Shown: one piece after another, positions 11,408 to 22,686 of the stretch | How the letters are laid out: the number at the start of each line of letters is the position of its first letter | How positions within the stretch are numbered: the first letter of the stretch is position 1 | Origin: Heterobasidion occidentale | Lineage: Eukaryota > Basidiomycota > Agaricomycetes > Russulales > Bondarzewiaceae | NCBI GenBank assembly: GCA_039111635.1 | Contig: JBCAQO010000010.1 | Coordinates: 1,240,001-1,304,000, forward strand | Direction of reading: 5' to 3' | Length of the DNA stretch: 64,000 nucleotides | Notes under the pieces: generated by a model | Database searches by the model: none | Seen by the model: the letters and a program-made list of their open reading frames with translations, nothing else | Told to the model about the DNA's origin: nothing | Translations under genes and position numbers: made by a program

Positions 11408-14354
11408 TTACGCGAAGGTCCACAGATTCTGGGGGTTGTTGTAAGTATCCGGAGTGTATGGGAAGCGAACTACGAAAATGTCGCATGAGAAAAAATACAA
11501 GATCGACAGATACGCCTTTGCTCACGCTTGGGAAGCTCTGAAACATATGCTGAGAACGTGTGGTATAAGTATATGATCCCGGGTTGTTCTGATTTCCATA
11601 CCTATCGGTTCGGCCTCATTAGAGTAGCTCCAGGCTGCATTCATTCAGGTCAATCCCTGTTCAATCAGTTAGTCGGTCAGAAGAGCACTCGCCTGTCCTC
11701 CAGTTGTGTCTGGAAATTTCGGATTCGCTCGTGAGTCAGTTCGTACTATAATGCAGGCTCGTGTAAAACTTACCGCATGTTCGCGGAAACAATCCTAGTA
11801 ATAGACAGTCACTATGCGCACCAAAGTTGCGGATATGAATGAACTCACAAGTCGGGGGGAGCCAACGGATCCTACAAGAGAGATAGTCAGCGAAGTGTGA
11901 TGTCTCACGGAAGTCACACGGCATACATTCTTCAAGCCGGCGGTTTTGATCTCCGAATCGAGTTCGGTCCACTCGAGTACTTGGTTTCCTGCCATTCCTT
12001 TGGATAGGGAAAGTTGGTCAGCAGTTTGAGCGAGGAGACCTGTTGCGCGAACCCTTAAACTCCATGTTCTGTCCCGGCCGGCCTCCAAATATAGCGATGG
12101 TTGTGTTATGGCGCTCGTTCATTAGGGTGGTGAATTGCGCGCAGGTGGAAGCACAATTTCCGTTGCTCACTAGTCATGCCATATCAAGAACAATTGAATC
12201 TACTATATTGTGAATTCGACTTACCGATCGCTACGTTCCTGTTATAGACACCGTAATTAAGCACTCAAGAACGAAGGAACAGAAACATACACTTACTTGA
12301 GGTCGAAAGGCGGAGTTGCAGGAAGCGGGACCTGGTAAGGGGTACATATGTCCTGTGTCGAGCCACCACAGCATTAATTCTGCGCGATTGCTCTAAGTAA
12401 GAGGACCAGAGCTTGCCTCGAATCGCTGAGATGCAGGGTCTGTACGTCCATTGATTGTGAGCGATACAGATGGATTGACATAATTGAAGTTGATGGGGAA
12501 CTTCGTGTCGTTGAGGAAGGCCCCTGAGACAACATGCACAGTCAGTGCTCGATGACATCACGATATTCGCGACCCGACCCTCACAGTTATCCGGGCTGTA
12601 GAAGTCAAGACTTGCGGTCAAACTTTGATTGATGTTCCCCTCTACAATCTTCTGGGCCAATGGATTGGCACGAATGCTTGTCTGGAATCCCCTGCATGCC
12701 GTCTGAAGTCAAAAATGTCAAAGCGGTAAACATGCCATTGCTTACCCGTAGCCAAAGTTCGATCCCGAGAGATATTGGTGGAGGAATACCCCGTTGCAGA
12801 TAAATCCACCTATGTACGGCAGGTTAGATAGAGTTAAGAGGGGAAAGACTCCTGCGGTATCCACCTGCATTGTTTGTGACGTCGATCAACAACCTAGTGA
12901 TACCTGCTGCCTTGAAGGCGGAGATAGCAGAAGATACATCCGTCTCAAACTGCAAGAAATTGTCTGAGAATGAGCCGACGAACATCTGCCCCGGAAGCAT
13001 CCAAGATCAATTTGCATAATGATAAGGGATAGCATGTATACTCACGACTCCGGTGATGCCGTCAGGGAGGAGATACGATTTAATCACGCCGGAAGAGTCA
13101 TTCACTATAGTGGGAAGCGACGGCTGAAATTCAGTTGGCAGACCGATAGCGTCAGCGGGAGGCCTTCCGACTCCTTTCGCTGGTTGTTTCTTCCGAGAGC
13201 CCAGTAAGTTGGAGGAGAGGCGCATGTCAACGCCGTTTGTACTGCTGTCTGCGACGCAATTATTCGCCCAACTGGAAGGGTCACGACATCAATAGCTGAT
13301 TGGTGCCGGTAAATAGTGAGAGATACTTACTACGAATCCTTTTCCGTGAAAGAGGAGCCCATGAACACGGCAAGAAACGGGACTGTGACTGTCTCTTGCT
13401 GGGTGGAGTTGGCAGTGACGACTGTGAAAGTGATGTTTTGAATCTGGGAAAATTGCTGGCCGGCGAGGTCCCCAAATTTCTGTGAGAATGAAGAGCCGAC
13501 AAGTCTGTATCCACTGAATACACTGTTCACGCGGACACCATGATCCAAGTAGTTTCCCGTTACCGTATCCGCGACCATGTCAACGTAGTCGTATGGATCC
13601 ATCCCCTCGATTTGGAGGACTTTCGCACCAGCGAGGCGCTGCCAGTTGAAGCTGAGCGAAGTGTAGAAGCTGGCAAAGGAGGGGCCGGCCAGAGAGATGA
13701 ATTCGATTGAATCGGGTGCAATGTAGACATTCTCAGTTCCATTGACCGAGAGAGAGACGATCGGAGTGGGAAGCAAATTCTCCCAGTTGAGGTAGCAGAA
13801 AGGCTGCCACTCTAGTAACGAAGAAACATTGGTTACCGAAGAAGTAAAGAATACGGCTACGTACGAGTATGTCCATCGTTAAGTCGATTGATGAAGGTGT
13901 ACAGGTCTTGATTAAAATCGTAGTCGGTCTACAACCCGAATCAGAAGACAATTAGGAGTTTCCTCGGCGATTACCGTGCCAAGGATAAATATGCTCACGT
14001 CATATTGTGTAGTGTTGATACGAGCGAGCTCCCCGCGGATGTCTACAGTCGACTCTTGGAATGGAGGCGGCGAATTGAGATAATAATCCTCGAAGGTGTA
14101 GAAGTTAAAAACGTTGGACACGACGCTCATGACGTTTTGCCTGAGGGTCTCGTTGAACGCGAACGACTTCTGGCAGGCGAGAGCGTCCGGCACCGGAACG
14201 AAGGTCATGCCAGCTATCTTGCACATGGGTCGGCATCGGACGATGCGGGTGCTGCAGAAGCCGACACCACAAGCAACGCGCCGGTCGCAACCAATCCAAG
14301 CGCCAGAGCTTCGAAGAATGTGGAAGAACCCTTGATACGTAAGGTGTGAGACAT
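11408..14354 (-). CDS. Peptidase S41 family protein (CPAF-like), probably secreted
   Basis: A serine endopeptidase of the tail-specific-protease type found in fungi. The start at 14354 (MSHTLRIKG) is followed by a hydrophobic signal-like segment (about residues 12-33) and a mature N-terminus with DPCA and AGMTFVPVPDALACQKSF. Further family blocks are DIRGELARINTTQYD, TDYDFNQDLYTF with NDGHT, PFCYLNWENLLPTPIVSLSV, the core LLIDVTNNAGGYICNG, the presumed nucleophile region NGNCASTCAQFTTLMNERHN followed by FGGRPGQNMEF, and a C-terminus RFPYTPDTYNNPQNLW ending at TAA 11408. More than ten introns interrupt it. One exon is only 17 nt (11693-11709), and the following intron (11635-11692) uses a GC donor. 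The signal-peptide frame and the mature frame differ by one base near 14226, either an indel or a consensus error. Exons were joined by eye. Confidence 0.85.
11693..11709 (-). other. 17-nt microexon of the S41 peptidase gene
   Basis: Read on the minus strand this is 17 bases encoding H-N-W-R-T in frame between ...SANMR and AWSYSNEAEP. It is preceded by an AG acceptor (intron 11710-11773, donor GTAAG) and followed by a GC donor (GCGAGT) of a 58-nt intron ending TGCAG at 11635. Without it the frame meets stops and the conserved N-W-R-T block of the family is missing. Confidence 0.7.
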
Positions 14355-16125
14355 CGAAGTGCAGGCCCCAGAGAGTGAGGAGCTTTGCCTTGGGGACACT
14401 CGCGCACGCCTTTATACCTGCGAGAAGCTCCCTACAGAGAGACCGAAGTAGATGCCTCGCGCTTGATGGGGAGACGCAGGGGCAACGATGAGTTGCAAGA
14501 ATGGCAGCATGAGTATACAGTTCCACCCGCACGGCCCACGTCGATTCTCACCGGTAATTGGATTCCGCGCACTTCGACATGAGCCAGAGTAAAACGCCAA
14601 CAATACAGCCATCGCCAGACTTGGGGCCTAGGATCTTCCCGTTCCTGTTAGAGCAGACGGTATAACTGCGGCCATCGCTGCTGCTGCGACTGACATTTCT
14701 GACGCATTCACACTGCATCAGTTGTCAAAATAGAGCACGGTGCACCGACTCCTGCCAGGGCGCCCAGAAAATGATTCAGGCTGATTCGTATCACTCCACC
14801 ATGGGCGAAGCGAGACATCGTCGGAAAAGCGTACATTGACAGACTAAATTGCGCACAAGGCGGAGCCCCTCCCCATGAGATAGCTGTCTTCTCAGCGCGC
14901 TTTCCGCAGTCCGCTGTCTCGGTGGAGCTTCGAATCATAAGAGCTCATAAGACGCCCAACGATGAATGCGCCGTCAGTGGTTTGGTAGTACCTGACAAAC
15001 GGTGAGAGGACCGCGACTATGGCAGTGTGAATAGTTGTTATCAGTATCTGGAAGGAGAAGTTCGAGTTACGAATCAGACAGCAGGCTCGCACATAACTGG
15101 AAGTATACGTTATGCGATGGTCGTGTATGAGCGCGTACCGGAACTGTCACTTAGCATTCTGAATTTGAGCGGTCTCAACAGCCCAACCCCTTCGCCAAAT
15201 CTCCGAAACCCCCCGACACACCCAGGCGCCTCGAGCAACCCTCATCCAAGGATTTCTGACATCTATCGCAGGCCATCGCAACCACCCCGAGTCACTGACT
15301 GAGCCGCGAGCGGTGCCAGCCACAAAACCGAATTTGCTGTGGAAGTCGAAGCGAGAAAGAGTCGATGCAAAGTGAGGTCAGCTAGGTGCCTAGTGCCTGA
15401 TTGTGATTGAAATTGACTGAGTCCTCGGTCATCGCCAGTTCCAAGCTGAGAAGATTCGTGTACGCTTCTGATATGTAAAGCCGCGGCGGCAGTGTGAGGG
15501 AGCCAGTGACAGCGGACGTGGCCAGCATCAATTGCTGTAATCCGGTCACTCACTGGCATCATTTCGCCGTGCACAGATCACCGGCTTGCATTTGGTATAT
15601 TGAAAGAGCCTGTTCTGTTCCATCTGGACGAAGAGAAGAATGGATCTAGGTAGGATGTGGGTGAATAGAACAAGGTACGCCGACGGAGTCAAACATCTTC
15701 AACCGGAGGGTTTGGGTCAAAGGGCGCAATGGGTGGCTTTCTGTGTGTTGCTTTCCATCATTTCCGAGTCTCAAGAGGCCAGATCCGGTAGTAGTACATT
15801 ATGACACCATCACAGTCTCGGGGCCGCAGCAACCTTTCAATTAAGATGAACATCACACACCAGCACTGGCCAGCTGCAGCCGTGCACAGCGATTCCACAA
15901 CCAGCACAAACAGAAACCATAAACAGACGAGTCTGGCGCAGAGGGAGCTATGTGGAAATCACACAGCTCCCATGCCACTATACAAACCGAGATACAAGCG
16001 CGATTCCAAATGCACGAAATCCAATGATACATACCCACCACAACGGCAGCGCGTCGAAGAGAAGCAATGATCATCATCATTCCGAACCTGTTTCAATTCC
16101 GAATGCCGTCATCCCCCTCATTCGT
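14355..16125. other. Intergenic region, no supported gene
   Basis: About 1.77 kb between two minus-strand hydrolase genes. It should contain the S41 promoter (next to 14354) and the 3' flank of the esterase. Short open frames here (for example around 15027-15302) show no recognisable family features. No tRNA or strong repeat seen. Confidence 0.55.
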
Positions 16126-19100
16126 CTAATTTTGCTGCTCCACCACCTGGCGTGCCACAAACTCGCAGCGCGCCGTCTCAGCCTTCGGTTCCGCTTCTAC
16201 GTCGCTGCCGCTGGTGTCCGGCGTGCCTTGCTGCAGCGCGACGCGCTCGCGGCTGGTTCTCGAGTATGATGGCCAGACGGGAGACCGCGCCAGCTTGAAG
16301 GTGTTCGGATTGCCCGCGCGGACGAAGGAGAGCCAATACGCGATGAGTTCTTCCGCGAATGCGGTCTGAGTGGGCGTCATCGGCGAAAACGTCACCGATC
16401 CGTTGAACCTGACAATGACCAAGGACATGAGCATCCATATCGGCCACAGCTGCTTCCGATTCGCCGTTCATTATGGGCGCGCCAACGCCCACCGAAGCGA
16501 GATGGATAGATGTGACGACCAACAGGCGCGGGTGCAGCTACATACCCGGTATTGGAACCCATGAACATCATCCAGTTCTCCGCAGCATGCCCCACCGTGA
16601 CCGTGTCGTTCAAAGTCGGGTTGGGCTGATTATACCGATACGTGAACGTCGGGCTATGATCGGCGGCGACCTGCCCTATGATCGTTCTCTGCGGACAGCA
16701 ATAATAGATGAGTCAAAATTGCACAGAACAGTCCATGAAATAAAAGTAACGTCTCCGAAGGAGGAACAAAGGGCGCAAGCCGAAGAGAAGAGTGACCCCG
16801 AGCTCATGCCAAAAGCGACATAAGGGGCGCCGATTGCGGCACAGCAGTGAGCCTCGTGTAGAAGTGCTCGGAGGGGGCTCGCAGTCGCCCAAAATTCAAA
16901 CTACAGCGGTGACAGAAGCAAGCGCGCGCAGGGACGCATGCTGCGAGCTCGACAAACGAACGGCTGAATGGAGCTTATCCACCACCGCGCTGAAACACAC
17001 GGCGCAATCGCGAGCGAGAGGCAAAATGACAGAGAACAAATGTCTCCGTGTGTCGCGCCGTCTTCTGTCTGCACAACCCCTGTCTCTCCTGAGCCGAGGC
17101 GACAGTCGCGGTTGGAGATCGTCTCTTCCAACGAGGAACAACCCCATCGACACGTAACACTCGTAGACCGCGCACGTCACTTCCACGGAGCTCGTGAAGT
17201 ATTCAGCCAGCCTGGTTCAGAACCAGGCTCGAGCTCTACCTCATCACATCTCCCATGTCGCAAATTGCATGCCACCCTCGAAAGCCCGCAAGAACTCACG
17301 CTACACCCCTCTGACACTCGACACAGAACAAAGACAGAGACAGAGAAGCGAACTGAACTGAAATGATTGACTGACCGCGCAGATGAGCTCGGACTCGCCG
17401 GTGGCGACTTGACGGCGCTGAACGTCAGAATCATAGTCGCTGCGTGGGTATATGTCTAGGTACTGTTCGAGCGTGACATTGTCCAGTGCTGGGAAATATG
17501 CCTTGAGCGCGACGTGATGTCTACCGAGGTTGACGACAGGGTCTCATTTGACGTCGACCTGTGCGAATATGCCGCGGACAATGACAGGTCGAGCGAATAA
17601 TATACGGAGACGCAACCCAAGACAGGCAACGGACATAAAAGATGTGTCAGTCAAACGAATGATCTGAAGCGGTGGACTCGAACTCGAGGTTCGTGTTTCA
17701 TGCGCGCGCCAGGGCGCTTGGCGCATATATTGATATGGCAGGTGTGATTCCGATGGGAAGAAGACTCACCCCACGATCAAGGGGACGCGCGCGAAATTGC
17801 CTTGTTGGATCGAGCGCGTGGGGAGATCAGTGATGACCTCACCGTCCACGACGGGGTGGAATGATCTGTACGGCCCCTGGCTAGTATAGCATCGAACAAC
17901 ACATCATTGACTGGTTAGCCTGTGTACGAACATCTAGAAGAAATAGAGAGATGCAGTCCGCCGCCGCCGCCGCCGCCGACGTCACCACAGAGACCCTTCA
18001 AAGGTATGGCGATACAAATGATGATGCCAGCTTTATTTCCGCAGTGTGCCTAGATCATCCATCTCGCTCGGTGGTCTTCCTCAACTCCGAGCCAGCCAAA
18101 AGAGCAGAAAAATGGAAGAAGAAGTGGAAGACAGAAAAATAACATAAACGGAAATCCACAGGGAGACGGAAACGGGGATTGGAACGAAACGCAGAAAAAG
18201 AAAGAGGGTTCGGAGGCAAAAACAGAACAAACTCACAAGGTTTCACTGAAGAACGAGGCATCATCCTGCGCACGCGCCAGCACACTGACTGGCGCCTGGC
18301 GGAGACACGCGAGCTGGGCCGAAATAGGCCCTTCGCCGCATCCTGCCGTCTGCGCGAAGTACGCGAACAGCGGCTTGTCACGAGTCGAAGAACACAACCG
18401 TTAGCGCTCACAGCTTCCTGTTCCGCTTCAGCCACTGGCGGGCCGCTGCCTCCGCAGACGTACTCCAGATGGCCTCGGCGGGTTGGTAGAATGAGCACTC
18501 ACCCGTTGCTGCTCTGGCGTCGGCAAAGGGATCCTGTATACGCTTTGCGCGATGGCCTGAGCGAACAGCGGTTTTCCCTGTGCCGCCTCACGCGCGACGA
18601 GGTGCAGCTCGACGGAGGACCCACCTGCGCTCTGGCCGTTGATAGTAACGCGAGCAGGGTCTCCCCCAAACGCACCGATGTGCGCCTGCGTCCAACGAAG
18701 CGCCTCAATCTGGTCGCGGAATCCGGCGTTGAGGTCCGCGGCGCCGAGCTCGGGGACGCTGAGGAAGCCGAACGCGTCGAGACGATAGTAGACCGAGACC
18801 ACCACTGCATGCGGGCTTTGCTGAATCCAGTGGTCGAACGGCCAGTTGCGCGGGTTGCCGAAAACGTAGCCTATCGGGTATATGGTGGGTAGATGGGTAG
18901 TGAGCGGGGATTCGGTATTGGCATTGGTAGAGTCAGGACGAGCGGTGAGAGTGATTGTGGAATTCGGATGTCGAACAGTCGGACGGTCGATTCAAGGCGA
19001 ATCAACGGGGAGCAAAGCAGACAGATTGGGGACAAGGAGAGGGGATGAGGAAGACGGGTAAGTGGCTGTGGAGAGGGCAGGAATAGCAAAATGGAAGACG

Positions 19101-19770
19101 AACCTCCGCCGTGGATGTACACCAAAACGGGCACTGTGGGGAATCGGGAATTTAGAATTAGCGCATCACACAAGCGCAAGGGGAAGGGTGTTCTTCCGAG
19201 AATACATGTCCTGGGAAGTGAATGCAAAGGAAATACTCACACTTGCTGTCTTTCGTCGCGTTCACAGGCGCGTAGATGTTCACGTTGAGACAGTCCTCGC
19301 TCCCTGCACCTCCCGCGTCCCCGGCTATAAATCGATACATGCGCATTCGTTTCGTACCCCAGTGCCCGGTCGTGTCCGCACCCACATGTTTCAGAATCGA
19401 AACCATCAATAACGCATTCCTAAACATGACCGAAGGAGAAAATGAATTGCTCACCACCTGTGCTCCCCTGTACACATTGGTCCGGATACGTCGTCACATC
19501 AACGACCCTACCGCCTGCCTCCTGCTGAACACGGGTCGTATTCAAAGGCAACGGTGCACGGAAGCGCCGCTCGCCGAGCGGGGGTTCGGCATAAGGGATA
19601 CCGAGGTACGCCACCGAATTCGGATACGTGTGGTTTCCTCTATAGCGTGCGTAGCCCGTATCGACGACACCTCCCCTGGATGCGCTGTCGGATACCGCTG
19701 GGAGCACTGCCGCGGTGACCAATAGCACGCTGGGACAGAGGAATGTGGCTGACAAGCTAGACAATCTCAT
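16126..19770 (-). CDS. Type B carboxylesterase/lipase, secreted
   Basis: An alpha/beta-hydrolase that cleaves carboxylic esters. The start at 19770 (MRLSSLSATF) opens a signal peptide ending near AVSDS. Family blocks follow in order: VAYLGIPYAEPPLGERRF; EDCLNVNIYAP; the oxyanion-hole HGGG; VVVSVYYRLDAFGFL; the nucleophile elbow GQSAGG; FAYFAQTAGC; SFHPVVDGEVI; STSNET; ALKAYFPAL; ATGESELIC; TYRYNQPNPT; and the catalytic-His block VGHAAENWMMF. The C-terminus is rich in polar residues and ends at TAG 16126. Introns are short except the one at 16689-17375 (687 nt). Between the STSNET and ALKAYFPAL blocks (about 17495-17520) the frame shifts by one base, which would truncate the protein before its catalytic His. 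This may be a consensus error. It lies head-to-tail behind the S41 peptidase; no co-regulation can be shown. Confidence 0.87.
17210..17231. repeat. Perfect 10-bp inverted repeat inside the long esterase intron
   Basis: AGCCTGGTTC, one central base, then its exact reverse complement. It lies in the 687-nt intron of the carboxylesterase gene. It could form a small hairpin; no function is known. Confidence 0.5.
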
Positions 19771-21149
19771 GACGACCGTATTACACAACTCTTCGAGCTC
19801 AGCGAGGATCGATTCCAGAGGGTGATTGACCACTGGACGAGTCGGCCATAGCGAGCGAGCGAGCGGGGTCTTATAGCGTCTGTCGACCAGTCAGAAATGT
19901 CGCATGGTATTCTCTACCTGACTTCCTCGAAGCCATCGGACGCTGCAAACCTTTGTGGATATTCCTGTTCCGAGGTCAGGAGGGTTAGAGGATTTAAAAC
20001 CAGCGCTGGGGACGGCATGACACGTCCCGGCAGAAGCATGTTAGAGCGACGGTTGGTGGCGAACCTGAGGACGCCCAAGATGCTCGTCCTCAGCGGCTAG
20101 GTCACGAGCATAATCATACGGCTTGCTGCGGGAGGCCGTGCACATCCCTGCACATTTAGGTAGATGTTTACCTTTCGAAGATGTGGAGCGGCGTCAGTGG
20201 CACCACAAAGGTATGGGCATCGAGCAAATAGACGCGTTCATGTCGGGCGAAGTGCCGTTAGGTCGCGTAACCTGTCCAGCTCGGATCTTGACTCACGATA
20301 CAAAACGACTGACCCACATCTTATTGACATCTTCACGGGCCGACAATGAAGCAATGTGGGTCTCCCAAGCTTTCATGGTCTCACAGTATGATGTGAAAGC
20401 AGATCACGCGAACACACAGAACATTCAAGCCAACCACACCAGAATATGATTGCAGTGGTACAACAGGAAACGAATTTTGCACTGTGATTTCTTCGAGAAC
20501 GACCCTCCCTTCCCAACGCGTCTTTCCCGCGGTAGTTGGAACGAGACACATCGCCAGCACCGCCTGCCCCGGACAAGGACAGGCGGCGTGCATGCGGCAG
20601 AAAGGCGCCAAGACGTCAAAGCGACGGAGTAAGGTGGGCTTAATTGGACGAAGTCGCATGTGATGGATTGACGTCGGGGCTCCTACTACGCAAGGCCAGC
20701 TACCTTCGAGCCGTTTATTCTGCGCGAGGCAATGTTATATCAGCGATCAGCACGGACCAAAAGAAAGCAAGCTGGGTGAACGCACTGGAGCGAGCGCGCA
20801 TCTTTCGGCGTTTGCGCCTGAGTCTGCGAGACCTCTTTTTCTTCCACTTCTCTCTCATGCTGTCGGACACAACGGCAGAGATTACACATACGCCGGAAGA
20901 GCGCGAGCAGTCAGTATATGGGATTCTGACATGCAGGCCGGAGGATCGAGAATGGAGAAAGGGACGAGACTCACATGTCGTTTAATGGGAGAGTGCTTAG
21001 GGGACGGAGGCGCGCAGGCAGACGGGGTTGTGGGGCTTCGAGAAACTGTACAGTAGCTGACTCAGCGAGTTGCCACGCCACGTGGGAATGGCTCGTGCAC
21101 TTTCCGAGGTCGCCGCCACCGTTGAGTTCAGCGCGCACGGCATACGTCT
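19771..21149. other. Divergent intergenic region
   Basis: About 1.38 kb between the starts of the esterase (-) and the 21150 gene (+), so it carries both promoters. Open frames here (such as 20644-20985) show no family signature and are treated as chance. Confidence 0.55.
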
Positions 21150-22686
21150 ATGGGCAAGAAACGCAAGACTGTGCCCGCAGCGCTTCATAGCGAGCTCACT
21201 GAGTACTCTAATCTCCTGCGCGTTCTGCGCACACAGGAGACTCTCGACATCACCGCGCACCTCGCGCCTTCCGCCGCCTCCAGCGATCACAAGCTCTCTT
21301 TCGACGACAATGCACACCATGGTGCTTTCGATGATGACAGTGGAGAATATAATATTCCACAATTGGACGCCACCTCCGCTGAGCACGGGAGCATGAATGG
21401 GAATCGCACCGAGCAGGGCATATCCCCACCCGCTACTGCCACACTGAGCGCTGCAGGGAAGGGTAAGGCGCGCATCGCGTTTGCGGTTGCACCTGGCGCT
21501 GAGAAGTCTCGCGTCCGGGATACTTGGACGCGCTGGCCGCTTCTTGCGGGTGACGTGCACGTCCCCGAGTGGGGGTTTGCCGACGAAGTCTACCTCCTCG
21601 CGCGACAGGCGCTCGACCGCATCTCAACTTCCAACCCTACGCCTTCTACCTCTACATCTGCCATCCACAAACGCGAGGATGCCGCAGATGCTGAGGAGGT
21701 TGAGGAAAACATCGAAGAAGACGGTTCTGAACTAGATTCAGACGCAGATTCACAGATTTCCCCCGCCGCCAATGGCGCGCTCTCCTCTCTCTGTGAAGCT
21801 CATCTTGGCCAGATCCTTGCTGCACTAGCATCGCATGTGCCTCTTGCGGAAAGCAGCATGCAGAACCGGATTCGGCCTCTGGGGTGGGTGGATGTGCTCG
21901 ACATTGTCAGCGTGAGCGGGCTCGTAGACGACGTGTAAGCCCATTCGCTTTTCCTCACGTTGCACGCTTCGGATATGTTAGATATGCTGGGTGATCTCTA
22001 ATTCTAATTTATTTGCTTTGCTGGGTTGCGGGCTTGTTGACAGTGTGATTGGAAATGTGCAAGAGAGAATGGAAGCTGTCTATGGTCCCGCGGGACACTC
22101 CCGTACGTATCTCTCCTATGTATCGCTCTCTTACTCCATCTCCCTTCGTCGTCAAAGCTTGTCTGACTGTATTCCGTGCATTCTGAACACCTAGTTGCTC
22201 ACCGCACGCGTGTCCTCAATTCCACATCCACCCGCACAATGTCCGCACCTGACCTCAGCTTTCTATCGTTCCCTGGCTTTGACAATCCTGATCCGTTTCT
22301 TTTACCACGCAAACGTAAGTTTCTTTTCCTTGCCGTCCAACCTTTCGCACGGATGCTGATCATCTTCCTCCTCTTGATATGCCGGTTTTCCAGGCAAAAA
22401 CGCACCGGTCGAAAGACGTACTTCCATCCGTATTCGTGCTCGCGACCGTGCCCGCGGGCGTGGCGCACCTTCATCCGCACCCTCATCCTCGTCCGAACCG
22501 CTCGTCGCCCGCATCGGCCGAAGGGACACCTCAGCAGCCGACCAACATGCGAAACACGATAAACAAAAGACACACAGACACAGACATAAAAAGCAGAAAC
22601 GCACCCAGGATGTCGATTACGGCGGTGCCGAAGGCGACTCGGCGCTACGGAGATCCACACGTCTTCGCTCCGCGGCGAAGGGGTAG
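21150..22686 (+). CDS. Unrecognised basic, probably nuclear protein
   Basis: Four exons (21150-21934, 22044-22102, 22195-22314, 22394-22686) join in frame with canonical splice sites to give 418 residues from MGKKRKTV to a TAG at 22684. The N-terminus is basic, then LHSELTEYSNLLRVLR; the middle holds W-P-L-L-A-G-D-V-H-V-P-E-W-G and an acidic stretch; LGWVDVLDIVSVS and NVQERMEAVYG follow. The last exon is Arg/His/Lys-rich (many H-R and R-x-R pairs) and ends RRSTRLRSAAKG. These basic tails suggest nuclear or nucleolar location. The acidic-then-basic layout and the Trp-rich segment recall subunits of transcription complexes, but I cannot name a family and assign no function. Confidence 0.7.

Noticed and set aside
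12040..12080. Apparent frameshift after GQNMEFKG in the S41 gene
   Set aside because: A 54-nt GT-AG intron with a good branch region joins MEFKG to MAGNQVLEW in frame, so no indel is needed.
17640..17710. tRNA-like GGTTCG segment
   Set aside because: No cloverleaf can be folded around it; it lies in an esterase intron.
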